From ECT2AJA-110-A sp035399845 (GTDB taxonomy: Bacteria > Planctomycetota > Phycisphaerae > UBA1845 > UTPLA1): a stretch of DNA of 64,000 nucleotides. Shown here piece by piece: positions 53,017 to 61,315 of this stretch. The number at the start of each line of letters is the position of its first letter. Position 1 is the stretch's first letter. Under the pieces are notes generated by a model. It had not been told where the DNA came from and did no database searches. It worked only from the letters and a program-made list of their open reading frames with translations. The stretch lies in contig DAOPJV010000022.1 of NCBI GenBank assembly GCA_035399845.1, positions 1 through 64,000 of the forward strand, in the 5' to 3' direction. The translations under genes and the position numbers were made by a program.

Positions 53017-53042
53017 CATGCTCCCCTGAGAGGGGGAGCATG
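53017..53042 (-). repeat. GTGGCATG-type palindrome (TCCCC arms), inverted
   Basis: CATGCTCCCC and GGGGAGCATG pair perfectly over ten bases round a 6-nt loop. On the minus strand it follows GGGTGGCATG. It lies next to the composite element. Confidence 0.8.
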
Positions 53043-53115
53043 CCACCCTGTGATTCTTGAGCGGAGGGGTGCGCCACCCCGCAAGCCATCGCCTTCACGC
53101 ATCGCCTTCCGCCGC

Positions 53116-53121
53116 TATAAT
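53116..53121 (+). promoter_or_regulatory. candidate dnaX promoter -10 box
   Basis: Consensus TATAAT; a weak TTCACG (about 53094-53099) lies 16 nt further up. It gives a leader of about 230 nt before dnaX, unusually long. Between it and the repeats at 53042 nothing else was seen. Confidence 0.4.
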
Positions 53122-53355
53122 CGCCCGTCTTGCATTAGGAGGCGCCAGGGGCGGTTTTTCCCGCGGCGGGCGTCCTTCGAATCCGGTTCGGCCCCATGCA
53201 ACGCTCAGTCATGGGCAACGGGTCAGGTGGGAAACCAAGCAGCCCACTCGTGTCAGACCGTGTGCCGTGGCAAGCCGAGCCGGATTCGGCGGACGTCGCC
53301 AACCGCCCGAATCTCCTCTTTTTCGTCGTCGCAAACTACGGAAAGGCGCGTCACG

Positions 53356-54864
53356 ATGTCCTACACGGTTCTCGCCCGAAAGTTCCGCAGCCAGACGTTC
53401 GACGAGGTCGTCGGTCAGGCCGCGATCACGACGACGATCCGCAACGCGATCGAACACGATCGGATCCATCACGGCTATCTCTTCACGGGCACGCGCGGCG
53501 TCGGCAAGACGTCCATGGCCCGCATTCTCGCCAAGGCCCTCAACTGTCTCGCCGGCGACAAGCCGACGACTAAGCCCTGCGGCGAGTGTGACGCCTGCGT
53601 CGGCATCGCACGCGGCGACGACGTCGACGTGATCGAGATCGACGCGGCCAGCAACACGGGCGTTGACAACATCCGCGAGCTGCGGAACAACGCCATTTAC
53701 CGACCGACGCGCAGCCGATTCAAGATCTACATCATCGACGAAGTCCACATGCTCAGCACGGGCGCCTTCAACGCCCTGCTCAAGACGCTGGAAGAGCCGC
53801 CGGGCCATGTGAAGTTCATCTTCGCCACGACGGAGATCCACAAGGTCCCGGCCACGATCATCAGCCGCGTCCAGCGCTTCGACTTCAAGAGCATTCCGCC
53901 GGAAGAGATCGCCGAGCAGCTCGCCCGCATCTGCCAGAGCGAAAAGGTCGACATCGACGACGCGGCCGTGCGACGACTGTCGCGCCTCGCCCGCGGATCG
54001 ATGCGTGACGCCCTGAGCCTGCTCGACCAGGTGCTCTCGCTCTCCGACGGCAAGGCGACGGAAGCGCTTGTCGACGAGCTCTTTCCCGCGGCGCACGACG
54101 AGCTCAACGCCGAACTGATCGACGCCTTCGCGGCGAACGACCCGGCCGCGGCGCTCGGCGTTGTCGATCGCATTTTCGCCCAGGGCGCCACGGCCGATCA
54201 CTGGTGCAGCCTGATGATCAACCAGGTGCGCGACCTGATGATCGTCCGCACCTGCGGCAAAGACACGGAACTCGCCGACCTGCCCGGCGGCACGCGCGAA
54301 CGCGTCGCCGACCAGGCGAAGCGGTTCGATCCCGGCGCCCTCGTCCACATCATCACGGTCCTCGAAGAACTGCGCCGAAGCGTGAAGTCCAGCGGCAGCG
54401 GTCGCGCCCTGATCGACGCAGCCGTTGTGCGACTCGCCGAGGCGTCGAAGTACTCGTCGATCGATTCGCTGCTGGAAGCGCTGGAAAGCGGCGCCCCGGC
54501 TCGACCGGCCGCGCGCAGCGCCATGCCGCCTTCGGCGTCCGCCCCGGCTGACAGCGTAAAAAAAAAGTCGCTAGCACCCGCCCCATCCGCTAGCTCAAGC
54601 CGGCCGGCGACACCACCGCCCGCCCCCCGACCCGCGCCGCCAGGCGCCCCGTCGTCGGCCGCCCCCCCCGCGGCGTCGCGCCGGGCGCCCGTCCGATCGG
54701 AGACGCCGGCGCCTCCCCCCGCCCGAACCGGCGCCCGGACGACAATGGAGGACATCCGCGCGGCCCAGGAGGAGCCACTCGTCAAGGCGGCGCTGGACCT
54801 CTTCGGCGGCCAGATCGTCGAAGTCCGCCGCGAGGATGCGCCCGAAAAGAAATCCGACGAATAG
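53356..54864 (+). CDS. dnaX: DNA polymerase III tau/gamma subunit
   Basis: A 502-residue clamp-loader ATPase. Walker A is GTRGVGKTS (about 44-52), the zinc site is formed by C64 and the CGECDACVG cluster, Walker B is YIIDEVHML, and the SRC-like arginine finger lies in ISRVQRF. The C-terminal third is Pro/Ala/Ser rich. At codons 401-404 an A9 run (GTA AAA AAA AAG) should yield a shorter gamma form by frameshift or slippage. It opens the common dnaX-ybaB-recR cluster. Repeats fill the region upstream. Confidence 0.96.
   Translation: MSYTVLARKFRSQTFDEVVGQAAITTTIRNAIEHDRIHHGYLFTGTRGVGKTSMARILAKALNCLAGDKPTTKPCGECDACVGIARGDDVDVIEIDAASNTGVDNIRELRNNAIYRPTRSRFKIYIIDEVHMLSTGAFNALLKTLEEPPGHVKFIFATTEIHKVPATIISRVQRFDFKSIPPEEIAEQLARICQSEKVDIDDAAVRRLSRLARGSMRDALSLLDQVLSLSDGKATEALVDELFPAAHDELNAELIDAFAANDPAAALGVVDRIFAQGATADHWCSLMINQVRDLMIVRTCGKDTELADLPGGTRERVADQAKRFDPGALVHIITVLEELRRSVKSSGSGRALIDAAVVRLAEASKYSSIDSLLEALESGAPARPAARSAMPPSASAPADSVKKKSLAPAPSASSSRPATPPPAPRPAPPGAPSSAAPPAASRRAPVRSETPAPPPARTGARTTMEDIRAAQEEPLVKAALDLFGGQIVEVRREDAPEKKSDE
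54558..54566 (+). promoter_or_regulatory. A9 slippage / frameshift site in dnaX
   Basis: Nine As in frame as GTA AAA AAA AAG, containing the heptamer A AAA AAG. Reading one base back ends at TAG 54591-54593 (about 412 residues); reading one base ahead ends at TAG 54572-54574 (about 405). Both give a gamma-like protein that keeps the ATPase part. Known dnaX genes use ribosomal frameshifting (E. coli) or transcript slippage on A9 (Thermus). Confidence 0.8.
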
Positions 54865-54933
54865 CCGCCCGTGCCACTGCTCTCAAGCAGTGCGGCGACA
54901 AAGCCAACCGCAAAGTGGCGTACGGCTGAGTGG

Positions 54934-54958
54934 CATGCCGCCCCCCAAGGTCGGCGTG
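54934..54958 (+). repeat. degenerate GTGGCATG-type palindrome (CGACC-like arms)
   Basis: CATGCCGCCC, loop CCCAA-like, GGTCGGCGTG, two imperfect pairs, preceded by AGTGG. Lies between dnaX and ybaB. Confidence 0.55.
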
Positions 54959-55085
54959 ATGATGCGTCGGGAATGTCGTTCCTTTCGGCGACACGTCAAC
55001 TCGGCGCCGCCCCCGATGCCAAAATCACCACAAACCACTACCATACCCCGACACAACAGACGAACCGCAACCAAGGAGTGATCGA

Positions 55086-55424
55086 ATGTTCGGAAAGCTG
55101 GGCGACATCGCGGGCATGATGAAGCAGGCGAAGGAAATGCAGTCTCGCATGAAGGAGATGCAGGAGCGCGTCGCCGCCTCCAAGTTCGAGGCCGACGCGG
55201 GCGCCGGCGCCGTCAAGGCGACAGTCAACGGCAAGCTGGAACTCGCCGCGATCAAGCTCGATCCGGAGATGGTCAAGGGCGGCGACGTCGAGATGATCGA
55301 GGATCTCATCCGGGCCGCCATCGTTGCGGCACAGACGAAGGCCGCCGAAGCCATGAAGCAGGAAATGCAGGGCCTGACAGGCGGCATGAACATCCCGGGT
55401 CTCGACAAGATGTTCGGAGGCTGA
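55086..55424 (+). CDS. ybaB: nucleoid-associated protein YbaB/EbfC
   Basis: A 112-residue protein of the YbaB/EbfC family: FGKLGDIAGMMKQAKEMQSRM with the heptad-rich helix, central VKATVNGK and a Gly/Met-rich end (GGMNIPGLDKMFGG). It binds DNA as a dimer. AAGGAG lies eight nt before the ATG. It lies between dnaX and recR, a conserved order, and recR begins seven nt after its stop. Confidence 0.96.
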   Translation: MFGKLGDIAGMMKQAKEMQSRMKEMQERVAASKFEADAGAGAVKATVNGKLELAAIKLDPEMVKGGDVEMIEDLIRAAIVAAQTKAAEAMKQEMQGLTGGMNIPGLDKMFGG

Positions 55425-55431
55425 TCACGCC

Positions 55432-56037
55432 GTGTCGGAATCCATCCCCGCCTCGCTGGAACGCCTCATGGAAGAGTTCGCCAGGCTGCCGGGCATCGGA
55501 CCGCGCAGCGCAGAGCGACTCGCCTTCCATATTCTCAAATCCGACAAGAAGACGGCCCTCTCCCTCGCGGCGGCGATCCGCGACGTGAAGGAGATGGTTC
55601 GTCATTGTCGCATCTGCTACAACCTGACGGAAAAAGACCCCTGTCTGATCTGCACGGACCCCAGGCGCGACACATCACAGGTCTTCGTCGTCGAACAGCC
55701 GAAGGACCTGCTGCTGCTGGAGGCGACGGGACTGATCCGCGGCGTCTATCACGTGCTGCTGGGCCACATCGCCCCGCTGGACGGCGTCGAACCCGACGAC
55801 CTGACGATCGCGGCGCTGATCGAGCGCGTGAAACAGGGCGGCGTGCGGGAAGTCATCATCTCGACCAACCCGACGATGGAAGGCGAAGGCACGGCCCTGC
55901 ACATCAAGAGCCTGCTGCAGGACATCGAAGGCGTCAGCGTGACACGGCTGGCGCGCGGTCTGCCGAGCGGATCGCAGATCGAATACGCCACGCGGGCCGT
56001 GCTGCAGGACGCGATTGAGGGACGGCGGGAGTACTGA
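55432..56037 (+). CDS. recR: recombination mediator RecR
   Basis: A 201-residue protein. Helix-hairpin-helix LPGIGPRSAERLAFH (about 18-32), zinc finger CRICYNLTEKDPCLIC, and a Toprim domain (SQVFVVEQPKDLLLLE to the end). It works with RecF and RecO to load RecA at gaps. It starts at GTG; GGAGG overlaps the ybaB end, so translation is probably coupled. Confidence 0.97.
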   Translation: MSESIPASLERLMEEFARLPGIGPRSAERLAFHILKSDKKTALSLAAAIRDVKEMVRHCRICYNLTEKDPCLICTDPRRDTSQVFVVEQPKDLLLLEATGLIRGVYHVLLGHIAPLDGVEPDDLTIAALIERVKQGGVREVIISTNPTMEGEGTALHIKSLLQDIEGVSVTRLARGLPSGSQIEYATRAVLQDAIEGRREY

Positions 56038-56081
56038 CACGCCGACGTCGCATTCCACAGGAAGGTGCCCGTCGACAATCA

Positions 56082-56510
56082 CTAACGCGAATCTGATCGC
56101 AACGCCCGCGTCCGCAGCAGGCCCAGCACGATTACACCGATGATCGTTCCGAACGGCAGATACCATAGTCCGGCGATCGCACACATCCCCAGTGCGACTC
56201 GCCCGAGGCGACGACGCGCCGCGAACAAACCGACGGCCACAAGCCAGGCGAACCCCAGCGCGACGTGGACGACTTTCATTCCCAGGCTGCGCGGTGGGAT
56301 TCCCACGGCCTCGACCAGTTTCGACCATGGACCTAACTGACCCGCATACTCGCCGGAAGAGGCCGTCACAAAATCGCCGGTCACGAGCGCGTGCAGACCG
56401 TCGAAGGTCATCCATCCGCCCAGGATGATCGCCAGGGCGATGGCAATCCATGGCAGCCGAGAACGTCGTACCGCTTGCGCGCCGCCTGTCTTCTCTTCGA
56501 TGTCATTCAT
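56082..56510 (-). CDS. small membrane protein, unknown function
   Basis: A 142-residue protein with four hydrophobic segments (about 20-38, 75-95, 100-112, 115-132). Not recognised. The frame is open above the chosen ATG, but the extension is poor in family-like sequence and overlaps nothing; MNDIEEK is the most natural start. No Shine-Dalgarno site. It converges with recR. Confidence 0.6.
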   Translation of the reverse strand: MNDIEEKTGGAQAVRRSRLPWIAIALAIILGGWMTFDGLHALVTGDFVTASSGEYAGQLGPWSKLVEAVGIPPRSLGMKVVHVALGFAWLVAVGLFAARRRLGRVALGMCAIAGLWYLPFGTIIGVIVLGLLRTRALRSDSR

Positions 56511-56591
56511 ACGGGATAGGTTACTACAGTCCACTCCCCGTCTGAAGGCGCAGCGATAACGTTCGCGCTCAATCTCTTTGCGCACGACGCA

Positions 56592-56631
56592 GGATCCCCA
56601 CCCTTCTCGCATCGAAGAAGGATGGGGATCC
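56592..56631 (-). terminator. long hairpin after the beta-helix gene
   Basis: GGATCCCCA/TGGGGATCC (nine pairs), one mismatch, then CCTTCT/AGAAGG (six pairs) round CGCATCGA. It lies 33 nt past the stop of the beta-helix gene and 82 nt before the next start. No U-tract. Confidence 0.6.
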
Positions 56632-56663
56632 GATTTGATCCTGCTTCGGTATGTGGCTGTCGG

Positions 56664-58730
56664 CTAGTTTCCGAGGATCAGCGAGATCAGCGCAGCGATA
56701 TCGATTCCATTCACGGCGCCATCCTGATTGACATCCGCCGCGCAGACACCCAGACCGTAGGGATCGAGCGTTTTCGCAATGAACGCAGGCAGGTCATCGA
56801 GATCGGCCGCGCCGTCTCCGTTCATGTCGCCCAGGACGGGCGCCCCATTCTGCGTATACTCATCGACGCCGAGATCGACACGACAGCCCTGGACGCGATC
56901 GTCGCCATCGAGATCCATGGCGTCGGCGTCGGGCGTGAACAACGGATCGCCAATGTCAATACACGGGCTGTCGGCGCGCAGGTGATAGTATCCCACGACA
57001 AACACGTCATCTGTCAGATCCTCAGGCGTGCCCATATCGTCCCAGGCGCCGGGATCGACAAAGCCCGGATCGACATGAACCACCCCCGGTCCATCGACGC
57101 CCTCCGGGACCAGCGAGTAACGCGTCGTGTCCGAGTCGATCTGCGGTCGGTTCAGGAACGGTGGAAGCGTGCGGTTATCCTGGACAATGCTGTTGGACGC
57201 CTGGCCTGTGAGCACACCGCTGATGGGCCCCGTCACGACATTCCCCACAACCGTCGAGCCATTCAGCGCCTGGCAATTCACCGTCGGCCAGCCGTTTATC
57301 GCTGTGTTACCCGCAATGAGGCAGTTGTCGACATTAGCCGCGCTGCGAATGCACCCGTTGAGACTCCCGCGGGTCCTATTGGCAATGAACGTCGAGTGGC
57401 GCACATTCGTCCCGCCATTTGAAAAGGCGTAGTTTTCGACCACGGCGCCGAACTGCGTGCATTCGTTCCCTTCAAACTGACAATGCTCAATCTCCCAGGG
57501 ACCGGGAGAGCGCGTTTCAACGATGCCGAGACTGCACGTGTTGTCCAGAAAGGTACAATCGCGAATGACGCCGGGGCCATCGGCGTGCAGGAGTTCCGAC
57601 GCCTGATTGCCGACGAAGTTGCAGCCAAGCATCTTGAAATCGACATCCACACCCAGGAATCTCGACACAACAGTGCCCACATTGTAATTGTCGACAAAGT
57701 CCACGCCCTCCAGACGATGAGACGTCACACCATTCAACAGAAGGAGCTTCGACGCGTCGTGATTTCCCTCGAATCGCGAGTTCAGCACGTTGATGTTGTA
57801 CCCCGACGCGCAGGCGCCGACGTTGTTCAGGAACAGGCAATCAGAGATCGTGACGCCGGCGCCATCGACGAGTGAGATCGCCGATCCGGATGTTTCGGGA
57901 ACGACATTGTCCACAAACTCGCACGACTGAACCAGGCCGCAGGCGCCCAGGCCACTGCATGCGAAGAACGCCTGAACGTTGTTAATGATGGAGATCGCGT
58001 AACCCGTGTGCTGTTCAAACGAGCAGTTGAAGAGGACGGGACTCGAACCGGCGCGGAAATACGCGGCGCTCCCGGGATTCCCCTCTCCGGACGTCGTGTT
58101 ATGAATGAATCGGCACCCGTCGATCAGGATCGGTCCCAGACTGTAGACGTAGATGCCGCTGCCGCGCGGCGCCGCGTTGTCACGGAAGACGCATCGGCGA
58201 ATGGTCGGATTGGCGTCGATGCAGCGAACGCCACCGCCGTATTCGTCGGCGACGGGAAGACCATTGGTGATCGTGATACCGATGATGGCGGAACGATAGT
58301 CCTCTCCGTTGACGAACTTCACGACGCTGTCGGCGGCGTCTCCATCGATAATCGTTGAATCAATGTAGGACGGGTCGTTCGGATTCGCATTCTGAACAAC
58401 GATCGCCTTGCCAAGGAAATCGATGTTCTCATGCCATCGGCCGTCCTCGGCGCAATCGTTGGGATAGACCAGGATCACATCGCCATCGACTGCCGCGTCG
58501 ATGGCGGACTGAATGGTCGTGTACGCGCCATCCTCTCCCGTACACCTGGCGAGGAGCGGCTGAAAACCCCGTGGACCGGCCGCATTCGGCGCGGTCACAT
58601 CGATGGCATCGGGAATGATCGGCGGTAAGTACGGCCTGAATTCGTCCGGGAAGTCGGCGTTGACGCCTCCGGAAGCGGCGACGAAGGCCACAGCGCCGAA
58701 CAGTGCGCGCACGGCTAGCGAGACTTGCAT
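56664..58730 (-). CDS. secreted right-handed beta-helix protein with dockerin-like end
   Basis: A 688-residue protein with a signal peptide (about 1-25). Residues about 60-520 are a parallel beta-helix of Pbl/PbH1 type with repeated short strands (ADSVVKF, GVRCIDANPTIRRCVF, GPILIDGCRF and so on) that resemble polysaccharide lyase or adhesin helices; catalytic residues are not identifiable. The end has GDMNGDGAADLDDLPAF and ADVNQDGAVNGIDIAAL, two dockerin-like half repeats. AAAGGAG precedes the ATG, and a good promoter lies upstream. Confidence 0.9.
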   Translation of the reverse strand: MQVSLAVRALFGAVAFVAASGGVNADFPDEFRPYLPPIIPDAIDVTAPNAAGPRGFQPLLARCTGEDGAYTTIQSAIDAAVDGDVILVYPNDCAEDGRWHENIDFLGKAIVVQNANPNDPSYIDSTIIDGDAADSVVKFVNGEDYRSAIIGITITNGLPVADEYGGGVRCIDANPTIRRCVFRDNAAPRGSGIYVYSLGPILIDGCRFIHNTTSGEGNPGSAAYFRAGSSPVLFNCSFEQHTGYAISIINNVQAFFACSGLGACGLVQSCEFVDNVVPETSGSAISLVDGAGVTISDCLFLNNVGACASGYNINVLNSRFEGNHDASKLLLLNGVTSHRLEGVDFVDNYNVGTVVSRFLGVDVDFKMLGCNFVGNQASELLHADGPGVIRDCTFLDNTCSLGIVETRSPGPWEIEHCQFEGNECTQFGAVVENYAFSNGGTNVRHSTFIANRTRGSLNGCIRSAANVDNCLIAGNTAINGWPTVNCQALNGSTVVGNVVTGPISGVLTGQASNSIVQDNRTLPPFLNRPQIDSDTTRYSLVPEGVDGPGVVHVDPGFVDPGAWDDMGTPEDLTDDVFVVGYYHLRADSPCIDIGDPLFTPDADAMDLDGDDRVQGCRVDLGVDEYTQNGAPVLGDMNGDGAADLDDLPAFIAKTLDPYGLGVCAADVNQDGAVNGIDIAALISLILGN

Positions 58731-58773
58731 TGTCTTTTCTCCTTTCTCTATGGCTGACCCATTTCCAGCAATA

Positions 58774-58803
58774 ACTATATGAATGGAAAATGCGGCGGGT
58801 CAA
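58774..58803 (-). promoter_or_regulatory. sigma70-like promoter of the beta-helix gene
   Basis: Minus strand: TTGACC (58798-58803), 18-nt spacer, TATAGT (58774-58779). The predicted leader is about 37 nt with AAAGGAG before the ATG. It is the clearest promoter in the window. The remainder of 58731-59001 holds nothing I can name. Confidence 0.7.
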
Positions 58804-59001
58804 ATTGCGCTGGAGGGGATTTTCGTTTGCGCGCACATACGGTTGGCGGTCCCGGCGGGATTCCCGTCTCAACGATGAACTGACTGGCCCATCGCGGCGC
58901 TGATGCGACAGAGTCGTCGCTGCGCCAGGGCAAACTCGCGGTCTCGCCGGCGGATGTCATTGCGACAATGGAGCCATCGCGTCGAAGCGATCACGCCGGA
59001 T

Positions 59002-59376
59002 TCATGACCAGGGCAGGGCGATCTCCGTTCCATCCGGCGCGAACACCTTCGCCGGGCTTGCCGACAGGGCCGCCAGGAGTGTGATCGGCGCGTCGCCGCT
59101 GTTGACAAGCTGATGCGTGACACCGGCCGGGAAGATCAGCGTCGAATCCGGGCCAAACGCATGGGATTCGCCATCGATGACGGCGTGGCCCGAGCCGCTG
59201 AAGATCATGACGACTTCGTCGCAGTCGTGATAATGCGCCGGCGTCTGCGCCCCCGTCGCCAGCGACTGATTCCAGATCTCCAGTCCGATGACACCGTCGC
59301 GATGACTCGCAAGCGTCTGGTGCTCGACACCCGGGATGGAGAACTGTGTTCGATCGACATTGGGAACGATCTTCAT
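59002..59376 (-). CDS. cupin-domain protein
   Basis: A 124-residue single cupin barrel. The metal-binding motif one is PAHYHDCDEVVMIFSG and motif two FPAGVTHQLVN, giving the usual His, His, Glu and His set. It may be an isomerase, dioxygenase or sensor; the sequence does not decide. The start MKIVPN follows GGAG at nine nt. It lies downstream of the lipoprotein gene on the same strand with a gap of 177 nt. Confidence 0.88.
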   Translation of the reverse strand: MKIVPNVDRTQFSIPGVEHQTLASHRDGVIGLEIWNQSLATGAQTPAHYHDCDEVVMIFSGSGHAVIDGESHAFGPDSTLIFPAGVTHQLVNSGDAPITLLAALSASPAKVFAPDGTEIALPWS

Positions 59377-59553
59377 GATCCGACACTCCGCAGGACAACA
59401 CGATCCAGGTGAACAGCGCGCCGACGTCGGATCCTCGTCCACCCACGGCGCGCGAACGTCGACAATGTAGCGTCTTGCCCGGTGACTCGCCGCGCCAACG
59501 GAATGTAACAGCCCGGGCCCGCCAGGCCGCCGTCGGCGGGCCGACGACCGACG

Positions 59554-60096
59554 TCAATCCGCCTGACACCAGATCCGCCGGGCGTTGACGATCAGGGCGC
59601 CCTCAGAGGACGAGCCTGCGATCTCCCCCGCAACGACGAGAGTACTCAACGACGCCAGCCCGTGTGCATTTTCCGCGCTCCGCCGAATCGGTCTCCCGTC
59701 GGCATCAACGATCTGCACCGTCAGCGTGTTTGCAGCCATTGCTTCCGGCGTTTCGCAGCAGTAATCCCACGGCGTCGCACATTTGTCGCCATGCAGTTCG
59801 TTGCACGGCTTCAGCGCCGAATCCACCAGTACGAACACCGCAGCGCCCTCGACAAAGGGCCGGGCTCGTCCACCGATTCGGCCCCGCACAATCACATCGC
59901 CCTCCCTTCGGCCACTGTCTTTCAGCGCCTTCACACCGATGGCGTCGCCCGGTGACGCTTCGACGAATACAGCCGCTGGAATCGTGGCGCCGGCGTTCGC
60001 TGTCTCTTGATTCGGCGTGTCAGTCCCGCGTTCGCAACCCGCCAGCATCACGCAGCACTGAACGGCCAGACCGCCGACTCGAATTACGATCATCAT
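59554..60096 (-). CDS. lipoprotein of unknown function, efflux operon
   Basis: A 180-residue protein with a lipoprotein signal (VMLAGC, acylated Cys at about residue 21). The body has a Cys-rich stretch (CNELHGDKCATPWDYCCETP) and a beta-rich end; it is not recognised. AAAGGAG precedes the ATG. It lies 34 nt after the permease gene and is probably co-transcribed with it, so a link with that transporter is possible. Confidence 0.75.
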   Translation of the reverse strand: MMIVIRVGGLAVQCCVMLAGCERGTDTPNQETANAGATIPAAVFVEASPGDAIGVKALKDSGRREGDVIVRGRIGGRARPFVEGAAVFVLVDSALKPCNELHGDKCATPWDYCCETPEAMAANTLTVQIVDADGRPIRRSAENAHGLASLSTLVVAGEIAGSSSEGALIVNARRIWCQAD

Positions 60097-60130
60097 TGCA
60101 GACTCCTTTGCTCAGTCCGACGTCGCCGGA

Positions 60131-61312
60131 TCAAACACTGTCTCGTCTCAGCGCCTCCGCAATGGGGAGACGCAGACACTGCCACAAGGCGGGCGTCACG
60201 CCCACCACGCTGATTGCGGCGCCGGCCGCAAGTCCAGTCAACATCACACGTTCGTCGATCACGATGGCAAACGCCCCCATCGAGAAGCGCACTGCGATCC
60301 CGTCGAGCAGCGCCAGCCCGACCATCGCGGCGAGCAGCCCACCCGCCGCGGCGGCCAGCGCCGACTCCTGCAGAAAACTGATGGCGATGGCGCGCCGCGA
60401 GAAGCCAAGCGTCCGCAACGCGCCAAGTTCACGAACCCGATTCGCAAACGCCGCGTGCATCGTATTCAGTCCGCCGAATACGCCTCCGAGCCCGATCAGC
60501 AGCGCCGTCGCCCATATCATGGCGCGGAGCGGACCGTAAAACGCCAGCAAGGCCGAGTAGTAGTCCGACTCGCGAATCGCCACGAGTTCCAGGTCCAGCC
60601 TTTGGGCGCACCAGACGTCGACATCTGCGAACTCCGCGCTGTCCAGCGTCGCAACGACGCAGGACAGTGTGTCGCGCCGGGTCGCGATCTGAAGGTCCGT
60701 CAGAGGCGTCCAGATCTCCGCGTCCATCACCGTCTTTGGCGCGGCAAACCGGCCGACAATTTCCCACGGGCGATTGTCAAACCAGAGCCGCTCTCCGACC
60801 GCCAGCGCCGCCTCGTCGATCCCCAGTCGCGTCGCCGCGAATCGCCCGACCATAATCTCATCGTTTCCGGCGCGCGGCGCGCGTCCTTCGACGATGCGCA
60901 CTTCCGGGTGGACCAGGAAGGCCGCATCCGTCACACCACGGAAGACGGCGGTCAACTCGTCTTCGGCGGCGGCGCTGCGTTTCACAACGAGCGCCATGTG
61001 CGCCTCGGGCGACACGTAATCAACCCCCATTCGCCGACGGAGCCCCGGGACGCTGGCGACAAGCAGCGTCGGTACATCCCGACCGATCTGGCTGCGTTCG
61101 ACGCTCTCCTCACTTCCGGCCCCTAACAGGATCACGTTCTCCGCCGTGTGGTGCACGGAGAGGCTTTGCGACATTCCGCGCACAAACCCGCCCGCCGCGA
61201 GCGCCAGCCCGACGACCAGCGCACAACCCAGCACGCTCGAACCCATTCGAAGCGGAGAACGACCGAGATTCCGAACGGCGTATTCAAACGGAAGCAGTTT
61301 CATTCGAATCAT
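60131..61312 (-). CDS. ABC transporter permease, MacB/FtsX type (second permease)
   Basis: A 393-residue protein with an N-terminal membrane segment (about 22-45), a large extracytoplasmic domain (about 50-265) and three C-terminal membrane segments, the FtsX/MacB layout. REL(G)ALRTLGFSRR is the typical coupling loop. It starts three nt after the first permease stop. Probably forms a heterodimer with it. Confidence 0.9.
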   Translation of the reverse strand: MIRMKLLPFEYAVRNLGRSPLRMGSSVLGCALVVGLALAAGGFVRGMSQSLSVHHTAENVILLGAGSEESVERSQIGRDVPTLLVASVPGLRRRMGVDYVSPEAHMALVVKRSAAAEDELTAVFRGVTDAAFLVHPEVRIVEGRAPRAGNDEIMVGRFAATRLGIDEAALAVGERLWFDNRPWEIVGRFAAPKTVMDAEIWTPLTDLQIATRRDTLSCVVATLDSAEFADVDVWCAQRLDLELVAIRESDYYSALLAFYGPLRAMIWATALLIGLGGVFGGLNTMHAAFANRVRELGALRTLGFSRRAIAISFLQESALAAAAGGLLAAMVGLALLDGIAVRFSMGAFAIVIDERVMLTGLAAGAAISVVGVTPALWQCLRLPIAEALRRDSV

Positions 61313-61315
61313 GTG

